A stretch of DNA of 5,686 nucleotides, from assembly GCA_003173915.1 (NCBI GenBank), contig PPGL01000055.1, positions 1 through 5,686 on the forward strand, read 5' to 3'. The notes under the pieces are model-generated. The model saw only the letters and a list, made by a program, of their open reading frames with translations, ran no database searches and was not told the DNA's origin. This stretch comes from Candidatus Levyibacteriota bacterium (GTDB taxonomy: Bacteria > Patescibacteria > Microgenomatia > Levybacterales > UBA12049). Each line of letters begins with the position of its first letter. Within the stretch, counting starts at the first letter, position 1. The position numbers were made by a program, and so were the translations under genes. Shown one piece after another: positions 1-5,686 of this stretch.

Positions 1-1
1 T

Positions 2-1150
2 CCCTCTACAACAATGACTATTCAGTGGATTAGTCCTGCTGACGAAAGGCAAAATGTGGTGATTTATCGCCCTAAAAATGGCGATCTAGAATGGTCAAAA
101 GTGAAAGGAGAAAGCATTCCTTTTCCACAAGCAGCTCAATACCTTATTCAGCGAGCTGAAATTCAAAATCTCCAACCACAAACAGAATATCTCTTTAAAA
201 TCCTCCCTTATGAAAAAGAATACCAATTTTTGACAGCTCCTTCTACTCTGGAAAAAGAGCTTTGTTTCGTGATAGGCGGAGATATGTACCATGATTCTTT
301 GCATTTTATGGAACAAACTTGTCAAAAAGCTGCGCAGACAAACCCTCTCTTTGCTGTCATCGGAGGGGACATTGCTTATGCAGTCAGATCTCTTCAACAA
401 AATATTGAACGTTGGATTGAATGGATTAAAGCTTGGCATGCGACAATGGTGACGCCAGAAGGAAATCTCATTCCCGTCATTTCCGCATTGGGAAATCACG
501 ATGTCGTTGGCCAATATAACCAAACTCCCACTCAAGCTGCTGTATTCAGCACCCTTTTTCCCATGCCAGGAGAACAAATTTACAATGTTTTGGATTTTCA
601 CTCTTATCTTAGCATTTTTCTGCTAGATTCAGGACATGCCAACCCCATTGCTGGACAACAGACAAATTGGCTAAAGAATGCTTTGAATGAACGTCAACAT
701 GTCCTCCATCGCTTTGCGGTTTACCACGTTCCTGCTTACCCTTCAGTAAGACATTCTGACAATAAACAAAGCGTTGCTATCCGCAATTGTTGGATTCCCT
801 TATTTGAAAGGGGAGGTATTCAAGCAGCCTTTGAACATCACGATCATGCTTATAAGCGGACGTATCCCTTGTTAAATGGCCAGATGCATCCCGCAGGAAT
901 TATTTACTTAGGAGATGGAGGATGGGGAATTGAAACTCCTCGCACACTTCGCTCTAAACGTCCTTATCTTGCTAAATTCGCTTCGGTTCGGCACTTTATT
1001 GCAGTGACTTTAACTCCTTCTCAGCAGAATTTTAAATGCTTAACCGATAGGGGGCAACTCGTTGATGAATATACTCACTCTCTTCCACAATATTCTTCTA
1101 AAACATCCACAGAAGAACCTAGGCAGCTAGAAGTGAGAAGAAGAAGATAA
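2..1150 (+). CDS. Purple acid phosphatase-like metallophosphoesterase, 5' end outside window
   Basis: This is a calcineurin-like metallophosphoesterase of the purple acid phosphatase type, which hydrolyses phosphate esters with two metal ions; the natural substrate cannot be read from the sequence. The frame is open to the left edge (P-S-T-T before the ATG at 14). P-S-T-T-M-T-I-Q-W is the usual opening strand of the fibronectin-like N-terminal domain of these enzymes, so the true start and any signal peptide lie upstream. Numbering from the ATG at 14: beta domain about 1-75, then the metal-binding motifs GGD (D90), GGDIAY (D119, Y122), GNHD (N161, H162), YHVPAY (H238) and HHDHAYKR (H276, H278), then YLGDGGWG (299-305). 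All expected ligands are present. The usual Gly of the GHxH motif is His275. The C-terminus is a short basic tail (VRRRR). No convincing terminator follows. The family is confident, the exact activity is not. Confidence 0.9.
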   Translation, partial: PSTTMTIQWISPADERQNVVIYRPKNGDLEWSKVKGESIPFPQAAQYLIQRAEIQNLQPQTEYLFKILPYEKEYQFLTAPSTLEKELCFVIGGDMYHDSLHFMEQTCQKAAQTNPLFAVIGGDIAYAVRSLQQNIERWIEWIKAWHATMVTPEGNLIPVISALGNHDVVGQYNQTPTQAAVFSTLFPMPGEQIYNVLDFHSYLSIFLLDSGHANPIAGQQTNWLKNALNERQHVLHRFAVYHVPAYPSVRHSDNKQSVAIRNCWIPLFERGGIQAAFEHHDHAYKRTYPLLNGQMHPAGIIYLGDGGWGIETPRTLRSKRPYLAKFASVRHFIAVTLTPSQQNFKCLTDRGQLVDEYTHSLPQYSSKTSTEEPRQLEVRRRR

Positions 1151-1245
1151 AACAATGCCTTGTGCGTTTGCCGGAAATTGACAAACAGTCCTACAAACTA
1201 AAAGTCGCACATGGCGTTAAAAATGTAAACTCCCACTTTTAATAG

Positions 1246-1266
1246 CCATGCGTCAAAGACGCATGG
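1246..1266. repeat. Perfect hairpin, 9-bp stem, 3-base loop
   Basis: CCATGCGTC (1246-1254) and GACGCATGG (1258-1266) are exact reverse complements separated by AAA. No T-tract follows on the + strand. On the - strand the bases after the stem are mixed (GCTATTAAAA), so this is not a typical intrinsic terminator. Its place between two copies of TCCCACTTT and beside a large inverted repeat suggests the end structure of a mobile element or a structured RNA. Confidence 0.8.
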
Positions 1267-1293
1267 ACTTACAACACGGGGGCTTCCCACTTT

Positions 1294-1377
1294 GGCGGCT
1301 ACTGCCGCAAACTATTATTTCCATTTCTAGATTTGCTAAGAGCATGATTGTTTGTTTAGTTTGCGGCGGTAGCCGCC
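1294..1377. repeat. 21-bp inverted repeat pair with self-complementary arms
   Basis: The arm at 1294-1314 and the arm at 1357-1377 are reverse complements with one mismatch (A in the left arm, G in the right, near the arm centre), separated by 42 bases. Each arm also folds alone: GCGGC and GCCGC pair around TACT on the left (1295-1308) and around GGTA on the right (1363-1376). The arms are much richer in G and C than the AT-rich spacer. The arrangement resembles paired inverted palindromic units (BIME-like) or a miniature inverted-repeat element. No transposase lies between the arms. Confidence 0.8.
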
Positions 1378-1392
1378 CTGAACATTGGACAT

Positions 1393-1410
1393 TTAGACAA
1401 AGCAGTCTAA
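1393..1410. repeat. Small hairpin, 6-bp stem
   Basis: TTAGAC (1393-1398) and GTCTAA (1405-1410) pair around a 6-base loop. Alone this could arise by chance. It is listed because it directly follows the larger inverted repeat and may belong to the same structured block. Confidence 0.4.
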
Positions 1411-1546
1411 TGGATGGCGAAAAAGGATGTGGTAGGAGGGCCCAGTCACCCACAGGGCAATCGCATGATAATAAATCATTTAAGTAAGGCTTACGCAAAC
1501 AAGAGTAAAATTATAAAGCTTAAACATTTAGAAATCAAAATAAACC

Positions 1547-1580
1547 GCGAAGATCGCGAAGCAAGCGAAGAAACGCGAAG
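1547..1580. repeat. Short tandem GCGAAG array (four copies)
   Basis: GCGAAG occurs at 1547-1552, 1556-1561, 1565-1570 and 1575-1580, so the period is 9, 9 and 10 bases. The first copy is preceded by AAACC. The layout (AACC, then G-C-R-A-A-G units about nine bases apart) resembles an intergenic repeat I recall from many bacterial genomes, usually as AACCGCAAAG units. That comparison is from memory and was not searched. Read as protein it gives basic/acidic low-complexity sequence (NREDRE), which is not evidence for a gene. Confidence 0.65.
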
Positions 1581-1622
1581 GGGTTCGATAGACTTATGAA
1601 TCACCTTTTTATTTGTGAAAAA

Positions 1623-1653
1623 TTGACGTACAATAAACGATTGGCTCTATGAA
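1623..1653 (+). promoter_or_regulatory. Weak candidate promoter upstream of the P450 remnant and dehydrogenase
   Basis: TTGACG (1623-1628) matches five of six bases of the sigma70 -35 box. The best -10 candidate is TATGAA (1648-1653) at a 19-base spacing, which is longer than ideal and matches four of six bases. Something upstream of 1698 should drive the dehydrogenase, since there are only four bases between the P450 stop codon and its start, but a promoter inside the remnant cannot be excluded. Confidence 0.2.
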
Positions 1654-1697
1654 TCAGAATGAAAAAAGGGATTTTAGGGAGCTACGCATTCTATTAG

Positions 1698-2135
1698 ATG
1701 TATTTTGATTGGTATATGGAAGAAGCTTTACGCCTTCACCCCCCTTCTTTTGAACAGACGCGCATTGCTTTACAAGACATTGTCATCGACAATAACTATA
1801 TTTTACCTAAAAATACAGAATTGCATCTTTTTCATTTCTATTCTCAGCGCAATCCTGAAATCTGGGGAAAAAATGCGAACGAATTCATCCCCGAACGTCA
1901 TAAGGAGAGGGCAAAAAACCAGAAGATGTTCCCTTTTTCCTATGGGCCCACGTCCTGTGTGGGTAGGCAGTTTACAATGTTTTTTGTAAAAACGTTTGTG
2001 ATGACTTTGATCACTAATTATACATGGGAATCCTCTCACGCGTGTAAAAGACTGAAGGGACCGGTTGCTCTAAAACTAGTCCCTGATGCAGAAATTATTC
2101 TCAGACAACGTGAAAAAATAACACATTTAAAATGA
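1698..2135 (+). pseudogene. Cytochrome P450, C-terminal fragment
   Basis: The 145-residue frame is the C-terminal third of a cytochrome P450 (families are usually about 400-500 residues). Visible landmarks: K-helix E-A-L-R at 9-12 followed by LHPP; the PERF-like segment FIPERH at 63-68; and the haem-binding loop FSYGPTSCVG at 80-89, with axial ligand Cys87. The I-helix oxygen-activation motif and everything before the K-helix are missing, and I did not find them in the preceding 500 bases, so this cannot be a working monooxygenase. A TAG stop directly precedes the ATG. The nearest purine-rich stretch, AGGGAG at 1676-1681, is 16 bases from the ATG, too far to be a normal ribosome site. The surviving part has no internal stop and its key motifs are intact, suggesting recent decay. 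Bases 1649-1693 seem to carry preceding P450 residues in another frame. Confidence 0.8.
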
Positions 2136-2139
2136 ATTT

Positions 2140-3435
2140 ATGGAAATTGTAATTTTTGGTGCGGGATATGTAGGCACTGTTACAGGAGCGTGTTTGGCAA
2201 AACTCGGTCATAGAATAACTTTCGTTGATCCTAATATGAGCAAGGTAGAGGCAATTAATGCAGGGAAAACCCCAGTTCTAGAACCAGGCTTAGAAAATTT
2301 ACTTCAAGAAGGCCTACAAACGGGATCTTTAAATGCAAAGCACATTCTCGAAGATGATCTTTTAGAAGCTGATATGGTCATGATTGCCGTTGCAACTCCT
2401 TCACATCTTAATGGGATTCTTCAATTAGCTACGTTGACGCACGTTTTGGAAACGATTCGAGATGCAGTCATTAATAGAACACGTCCTTTAACAGTCGTGA
2501 TCCGTTCAACTGTGCATTTTCTCGCCTTGCGGCGACTCATGCACATGTGCCAATTGGCAAATCACCCAATTATTTCCCTAGTTGTGAATCCGGAATTTTT
2601 AAGAGAATCTACTGCGGTAGAGGATTTTTTTCATGCTCCAATCTGTGTAGCCGGTGGTGACAATTCAGATCATGTCGCTAGTGTTTTATCCCTTTATGAA
2701 CAAACATGTTCCAAAAGGTTTGCTGTGGATTTGGAAACAGCTTCTCTCTTGAAATATGCCTGTAATGCATTCCATGCTTTAAAAATAGCTTTTACAAATG
2801 AAATTGCTTCACTATGCGATTTGGTAAACATCAATCCACTTGAGCTTATGGAAATTTTTTGCCAGGACGAGGTATTAAATTGTTCACGATCTTATCTAAA
2901 GCCTGGATTTTCCTTCGGTGGATCCTGTTTACCTAAAGATCTCCGCTCTTTGCTATCTCTAGGGAGGGAGCTTGGAGAATCAATGCCGCTTTTATCCACA
3001 ATTTTGCCAAGCAATCAATTGCGATTCCAAACTATGATTGAAAAAATCCTGCAATCAAATCATTCATCGCTTGCTATTTTAGGTCTCAGCTTTAAGAAAA
3101 ATAGCGATGATCTTCGCGAGAGCCCTTTTGTTGAATTGGTTGAAATCCTTGCTGGCAAGGGAATCAAGTTAAAGATATTCGATCGGGATGTACAAACTAG
3201 ACGATTATTGGGTTCTAATCTTATCGCATTCAATACGCGAACGGCCCATTTAGCACCTTGCCTACAAGATAGCCTTGCTAAAACTTTAGAGGGTTGTGAT
3301 GGTATTGTGATTTGCAAAAATTTTATAGACGATGTACTAATAGATTTTATAGAAGAAAATAATATTCCTGTTTACGATTTGGGATACTTCCTCATGCAAA
3401 AAACATCTCGAGAAGAGAATAGGTGTTTCGTTTAA
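2140..3435 (+). CDS. algD: GDP-mannose 6-dehydrogenase (AlgD-type), UDP-glucose/GDP-mannose dehydrogenase family
   Basis: A cytoplasmic NAD-dependent enzyme that would oxidise GDP-mannose twice to GDP-mannuronate, a precursor of uronate polysaccharides. The 431 residues are close to the length of Pseudomonas AlgD. Features: Rossmann motif GAGYVG (7-12) with acidic Asp30; TPSHLNG (86-92); NPEFLRES (150-157); LLKYACNAFHALK (203-215) with Lys205, Asn209 and His212; ICQD-like FCQD (240-243); PGFSFGGSCLPKD (255-267) with catalytic Cys263; and GLSFKKNSDDLRESP (315-329). GGSCLPKD and DDLRESP are nearer to AlgD than to UDP-glucose dehydrogenases, which usually read GGSCFPKD and DDxREAP. The ATG at 2140 is the only start after the in-frame stop at 2128-2130. 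It lies 4 bases after the P450 stop without a clear Shine-Dalgarno, so translation may be coupled to the remnant. No alginate or other polysaccharide genes are visible nearby. UDP-glucose as substrate is the main alternative. Confidence 0.88.
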   Translation: MEIVIFGAGYVGTVTGACLAKLGHRITFVDPNMSKVEAINAGKTPVLEPGLENLLQEGLQTGSLNAKHILEDDLLEADMVMIAVATPSHLNGILQLATLTHVLETIRDAVINRTRPLTVVIRSTVHFLALRRLMHMCQLANHPIISLVVNPEFLRESTAVEDFFHAPICVAGGDNSDHVASVLSLYEQTCSKRFAVDLETASLLKYACNAFHALKIAFTNEIASLCDLVNINPLELMEIFCQDEVLNCSRSYLKPGFSFGGSCLPKDLRSLLSLGRELGESMPLLSTILPSNQLRFQTMIEKILQSNHSSLAILGLSFKKNSDDLRESPFVELVEILAGKGIKLKIFDRDVQTRRLLGSNLIAFNTRTAHLAPCLQDSLAKTLEGCDGIVICKNFIDDVLIDFIEENNIPVYDLGYFLMQKTSREENRCFV

Positions 3436-3548
3436 GGTCAACTACCTTCAGTCCAAAATCGAGCATTAAACAGCCTGTTTTACTGTTTGCTGCTAACCGC
3501 CTGTAAGTAGAGGCACCATTAGAAATGAGAATTCTTTTATGAAATTCA

Positions 3549-3577
3549 TTTAAATCATAGAACCAACGCATTAAAAT
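3549..3577 (+). promoter_or_regulatory. Candidate sigma70-type promoter for the FGE-domain gene
   Basis: TTTAAA (3549-3554) and TAAAAT (3572-3577) are separated by 17 bases and match four and five of six consensus bases. They lie about 40 bases upstream of the ATG at 3616, a usual distance. The surrounding sequence is so AT-rich that chance matches are likely; TATAGA at 3590-3595 is a second possible -10. Confidence 0.3.
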
Positions 3578-3603
3578 TTTTCGGCAAAATATAGAGATAA
3601 ATT

Positions 3604-3607
3604 AGGG
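3604..3607 (+). promoter_or_regulatory. Weak ribosome binding site supporting the start at 3616
   Basis: AGGG ends 8 bases before the ATG at 3616. An in-frame TAA at 3598-3600 rules out an earlier start, and the ATG opens directly into a signal peptide, so the start is well supported even though the Shine-Dalgarno is short. Confidence 0.45.
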
Positions 3608-3615
3608 TCGGTCTC

Positions 3616-5686
3616 ATGAAGAATCATTTGAAGCTCTTTATATGGATCTCTCTGAGTCTTTGGGTATTCACTTTTCCTCTGAATGCCCAGCCCCTTCCTT
3701 CAGACTTGGGAACACTCATTGTCACTTATCAAACCGATCAAGAGGGCCAGCGGCTCGATCGCATGCGTTTTTGGCTGATTAATGACCATAACGAACACAC
3801 CTTATACCCCAAAAAAAATGAATTTGTTTCTAATAGCCATACGCCAAATGAAAGAACCGTAGTCATTACCCATCTTCCCGCTGGCCGCTATCGTATTGAA
3901 TTCTTAATCCCCAACACCGATCAACTCTTTGAAGATGTGCCTGTTCGCGAAGTCAATTTAACTCCTGGTGCCGTCATCAAGATAGATCAATGGATTCATC
4001 TTCGTTCACCCTCTCAGCCCTCTTCTCAAGTCTCTAACCAATGGGCTTTAATGGTCATGGATCGAGGCATGTCTCATCGAAGCCCTTCTTATTTATCCCT
4101 TAATCGATCGCTTCCCCCTCCGCCTCCTTTTAATCCTTCCCGGGCAAGTTTAGTTAACTTTTCGCTTGTTTCAAATCAAGAGGTAGATTGGAAGCTCATC
4201 CTGCAAGATCGCGTGATTTACTCGGGAAGAGGTTCCATTTCCAACTTAACAGTTCCTCCGGGACGTCACTATATTTTGATAGCGGAAAATATAGAAGGCT
4301 ATCATTTTTATACTGTTCCTAAAATTCCTTTTGATTTAGCCCCAGGAAAATCTCTAACCCTTCGTTTATATTATCAACGAGAGACAGGCCACCTGAATTT
4401 ACAAGGAGAAGTTCCTTCTCAAGTGAAGACTTTTTATATCACTCTCTATCCTCAAGAAGATCAAAAGCAAGCACCTATTAGAGAAACCCTCACATCTACC
4501 GATGGACAAATTTCATGGAAAAGCGAACCTCTACCTACTGGAAAATATATTTTATCTTATAATATTCCCCACCAAACAATCCCTCTCAATAATCAATACT
4601 TTACTATTGAAAAGGACAAAGAGACTGTGCTTCAAATGCCTTCTTTGACTCAGAAAGCCAGCCTACAAATCAACACTGATGTCTCTCAAGCTCTTTTTAC
4701 CTTATCAACAGAGAAAGGAGTGGTGATTGGACAAGGCCGAGGCCGTCATTATATTTTTCAAGACCTGAATAGCGGACACTATATTTTACAATTTTCTAGT
4801 TCAGATCCCAATCTTGCCCCTCTTCATTCTTCTCAATCCATTTTTATTGATTCTAAGCAAAATGCCCAACTTAAAATGAATTACCAAAAGCTTGGACGCC
4901 TCATCATTCACAGCAAAAATCGTTTACAAATCGTGATTCAATCTTTGGATAATCAAAAAGAAATTCTTAAGGAGACTTTAACAACTCCCTCTCAAACGTT
5001 CCGTTTACCAGAAGGACGCTACCGCATCTCTTATCAATCTTTAACCGACACATCTTCTCTTTTTCCTGCTCAAGAAGTCAATATTCGTGCTGGATCTACA
5101 AGTAAACTTTCTCCGGAAGAACCTTTAGAGCATTCGAATCAAGAACAATTAGAAGATCAGGAGGCTCATCATCCAGAAGAAGTTTTTGTAGAAGTTCCTG
5201 CGGGTATTGCCATTGTAGGAAATCCCTTTTCCGATCATCTTCAAAATGAAAGACCTGCTAAGGAAGTCTATCTTCCAACCTTTGCAATTTCTGTTTACGA
5301 AGTGACAAATGCACAATATGCCGATTGGCTCAATCAAGCTTTTCGAGAACAAAAGGTGACATTGGGAAAAGATCACTTAGAAGGATATATTTTAGATCAA
5401 GAAGAACGGATCATCTGCAAAACATTAAGAGCCGATCCACTTTCTCATCTCACCCTTCAGAAACAAGGAAATAGGATTCAAGTGATTCCTTTTCCCGGTA
5501 AAGAGAATTATCCTGTGATTGAAGTCAGCTGGTATGGAGCTCAAGCTTACTGTCAAGATAAAGGATATCGACTTCCCACAGAAGCAGAATGGGAAAAAGC
5601 AGCTGGCATGTCTATTCCTAAAGAAAATGAAAAAGCGCAACGCTTTAAATATGGATTTGGAAAAGATACCATTGATCGCACGTGGG
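3616..5686 (+). CDS. Exported multi-module protein with FGE-sulfatase (SUMF1-type) domain, 3' end outside window
   Basis: The open frame runs 690 codons to the right edge without a stop. Residues 1-24 form a signal peptide (MKNHLK, a hydrophobic stretch, probable cleavage after Ala24), so the protein is exported. Residues about 27-495 are beta-rich. A strand signature, L/V-x-x-G-x-Y-x-I/L, recurs with its Gly at 90, 216, 309, 387 and 467, as in carboxypeptidase-regulatory, PEGA or other transthyretin-like folds. Five prolines (167-171) and an acidic stretch (500-522) look like linkers. From about 523 an FGE-sulfatase domain begins: VFVEVPAG, EVTNAQY (562-568), PVIEVSW (633-639) and GYRLPTEAEWEKAA (650-663). 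The C-terminal part of that domain, where true formylglycine-generating enzymes carry catalytic cysteines, is outside the window. The fold also serves in ergothioneine synthases, PvdO-like proteins and chlamydial Pkn1, so function is open. Domain call is firm, module family tentative. Confidence 0.88.
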   Translation, partial: MKNHLKLFIWISLSLWVFTFPLNAQPLPSDLGTLIVTYQTDQEGQRLDRMRFWLINDHNEHTLYPKKNEFVSNSHTPNERTVVITHLPAGRYRIEFLIPNTDQLFEDVPVREVNLTPGAVIKIDQWIHLRSPSQPSSQVSNQWALMVMDRGMSHRSPSYLSLNRSLPPPPPFNPSRASLVNFSLVSNQEVDWKLILQDRVIYSGRGSISNLTVPPGRHYILIAENIEGYHFYTVPKIPFDLAPGKSLTLRLYYQRETGHLNLQGEVPSQVKTFYITLYPQEDQKQAPIRETLTSTDGQISWKSEPLPTGKYILSYNIPHQTIPLNNQYFTIEKDKETVLQMPSLTQKASLQINTDVSQALFTLSTEKGVVIGQGRGRHYIFQDLNSGHYILQFSSSDPNLAPLHSSQSIFIDSKQNAQLKMNYQKLGRLIIHSKNRLQIVIQSLDNQKEILKETLTTPSQTFRLPEGRYRISYQSLTDTSSLFPAQEVNIRAGSTSKLSPEEPLEHSNQEQLEDQEAHHPEEVFVEVPAGIAIVGNPFSDHLQNERPAKEVYLPTFAISVYEVTNAQYADWLNQAFREQKVTLGKDHLEGYILDQEERIICKTLRADPLSHLTLQKQGNRIQVIPFPGKENYPVIEVSWYGAQAYCQDKGYRLPTEAEWEKAAGMSIPKENEKAQRFKYGFGKDTIDRTW

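Larger units (their letters stand above)
1151..1697. other. Non-coding, repeat-rich intergenic region
   Basis: I see no convincing intact gene here. Short open frames exist on both strands at about 1248-1599, but they cross inverted repeats and a GCGAAG array, lack clear ribosome sites and match no protein I recognise firmly. From left to right the region holds: about 95 bases with nothing recognisable; the 9-base direct repeat TCCCACTTT at 1231-1239 and 1285-1293; a perfect hairpin at 1246-1266; a 21-base inverted repeat pair at 1294-1377; a small hairpin at 1393-1410; an AT-rich stretch; the GCGAAG array at 1547-1580; and the approach to the P450 remnant. No tRNA or rRNA was seen. Mobile-element remains are the most likely explanation, but this is inference. 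Confidence 0.7.
3436..3615. other. Intergenic region before the FGE-domain gene
   Basis: Short non-coding stretch. Near the dehydrogenase stop there are two weak hairpins: AAGGT/ACCTT (3434-3448, overlapping the stop codon) and AAACAG/CTGTTT (3468-3488, 9-base loop). Neither is followed by a proper T-tract, so termination here is uncertain. The second half is AT-rich and contains the candidate promoter for the next gene. Confidence 0.6.

Noticed and set aside
14..16. ATG at 14 as the start of the phosphatase
   Set aside because: The frame is open upstream, and P-S-T-T-M-T-I-Q-W is the middle of a typical first strand of the fibronectin-like domain, so this Met is internal.
95..601. 168-codon minus-strand open frame inside the phosphatase gene
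   Set aside because: It lies wholly opposite a well-conserved enzyme gene and has no recognisable protein motif; it is an antisense shadow.
1547..1580. CRISPR array
   Set aside because: The units are six bases with three- to four-base gaps, far too short for repeats and spacers, and no cas genes are present.
1578..1596. GGTTCGATAG resembling a tRNA T-loop
   Set aside because: The flanking bases do not form the 5-bp T stem, and no anticodon or acceptor arm can be placed around it.
1248..1599. Short open frames on the + strand (1248-1487 and 1414-1599) as genes
   Set aside because: They run across the inverted repeats and the GCGAAG array, have no clear ribosome site and encode low-complexity or repeat-derived sequence.
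3468..3488. Intrinsic terminator after the dehydrogenase
   Set aside because: The stem is only six AT-rich pairs with a nine-base loop, and the T-run lies inside the loop and not after the stem.
5149..5640. Minus-strand open frames opposite the FGE-domain region
   Set aside because: The + strand frame carries clear FGE-sulfatase motifs through the same bases, and the antisense products show no motif.

Overview
The window is AT-rich bacterial DNA with Gram-negative-type genes, all on the + strand: two well-preserved genes cut by the window edges, one complete gene, one gene remnant and a repeat-rich gap. No ribosomal or other phylogenetic marker is present. The gene mix (secreted phosphatase, P450, sugar-nucleotide dehydrogenase, secreted FGE-sulfatase-domain protein) and base composition would fit an amoeba-associated bacterium such as a Parachlamydia-like chlamydia. 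That is an impression, not a demonstrated assignment.

Layout. (1) 2-1150: 3' part of a purple-acid-phosphatase-like metallophosphoesterase. Its frame is open to the left edge, so the ATG at 14 is internal. (2) 1151-1697: a non-coding gap with several perfect or near-perfect hairpins, a 21-bp inverted repeat pair and a short GCGAAG tandem array. It looks like mobile-element or repeat debris. (3) 1698-2135: the C-terminal third of a cytochrome P450, with its ExxR and haem-Cys motifs but without the rest of the enzyme. Traces of its coding sequence seem to continue upstream in another frame. (4) 2140-3435: a complete AlgD-type GDP-mannose 6-dehydrogenase, starting 4 bases after the P450 stop codon. 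(5) 3436-3615: a short intergenic region with a weak candidate promoter. (6) 3616-5686: the first 690 codons of a long exported protein that runs off the right edge. It has a signal peptide, about five tandem beta-rich modules sharing an L-P-x-G-x-Y signature, and the start of an FGE-sulfatase (SUMF1-type) domain.

How they fit together. The only likely co-transcribed pair is P450 remnant plus dehydrogenase. The remnant probably survives because it lies in the leader of an intact gene. The phosphatase and the FGE-domain protein look like independent units; the latter is exported, and the former may be, but its N-terminus is outside the window. The strongest candidates for something undescribed are the multi-module FGE-domain protein and the hairpin-dense gap.
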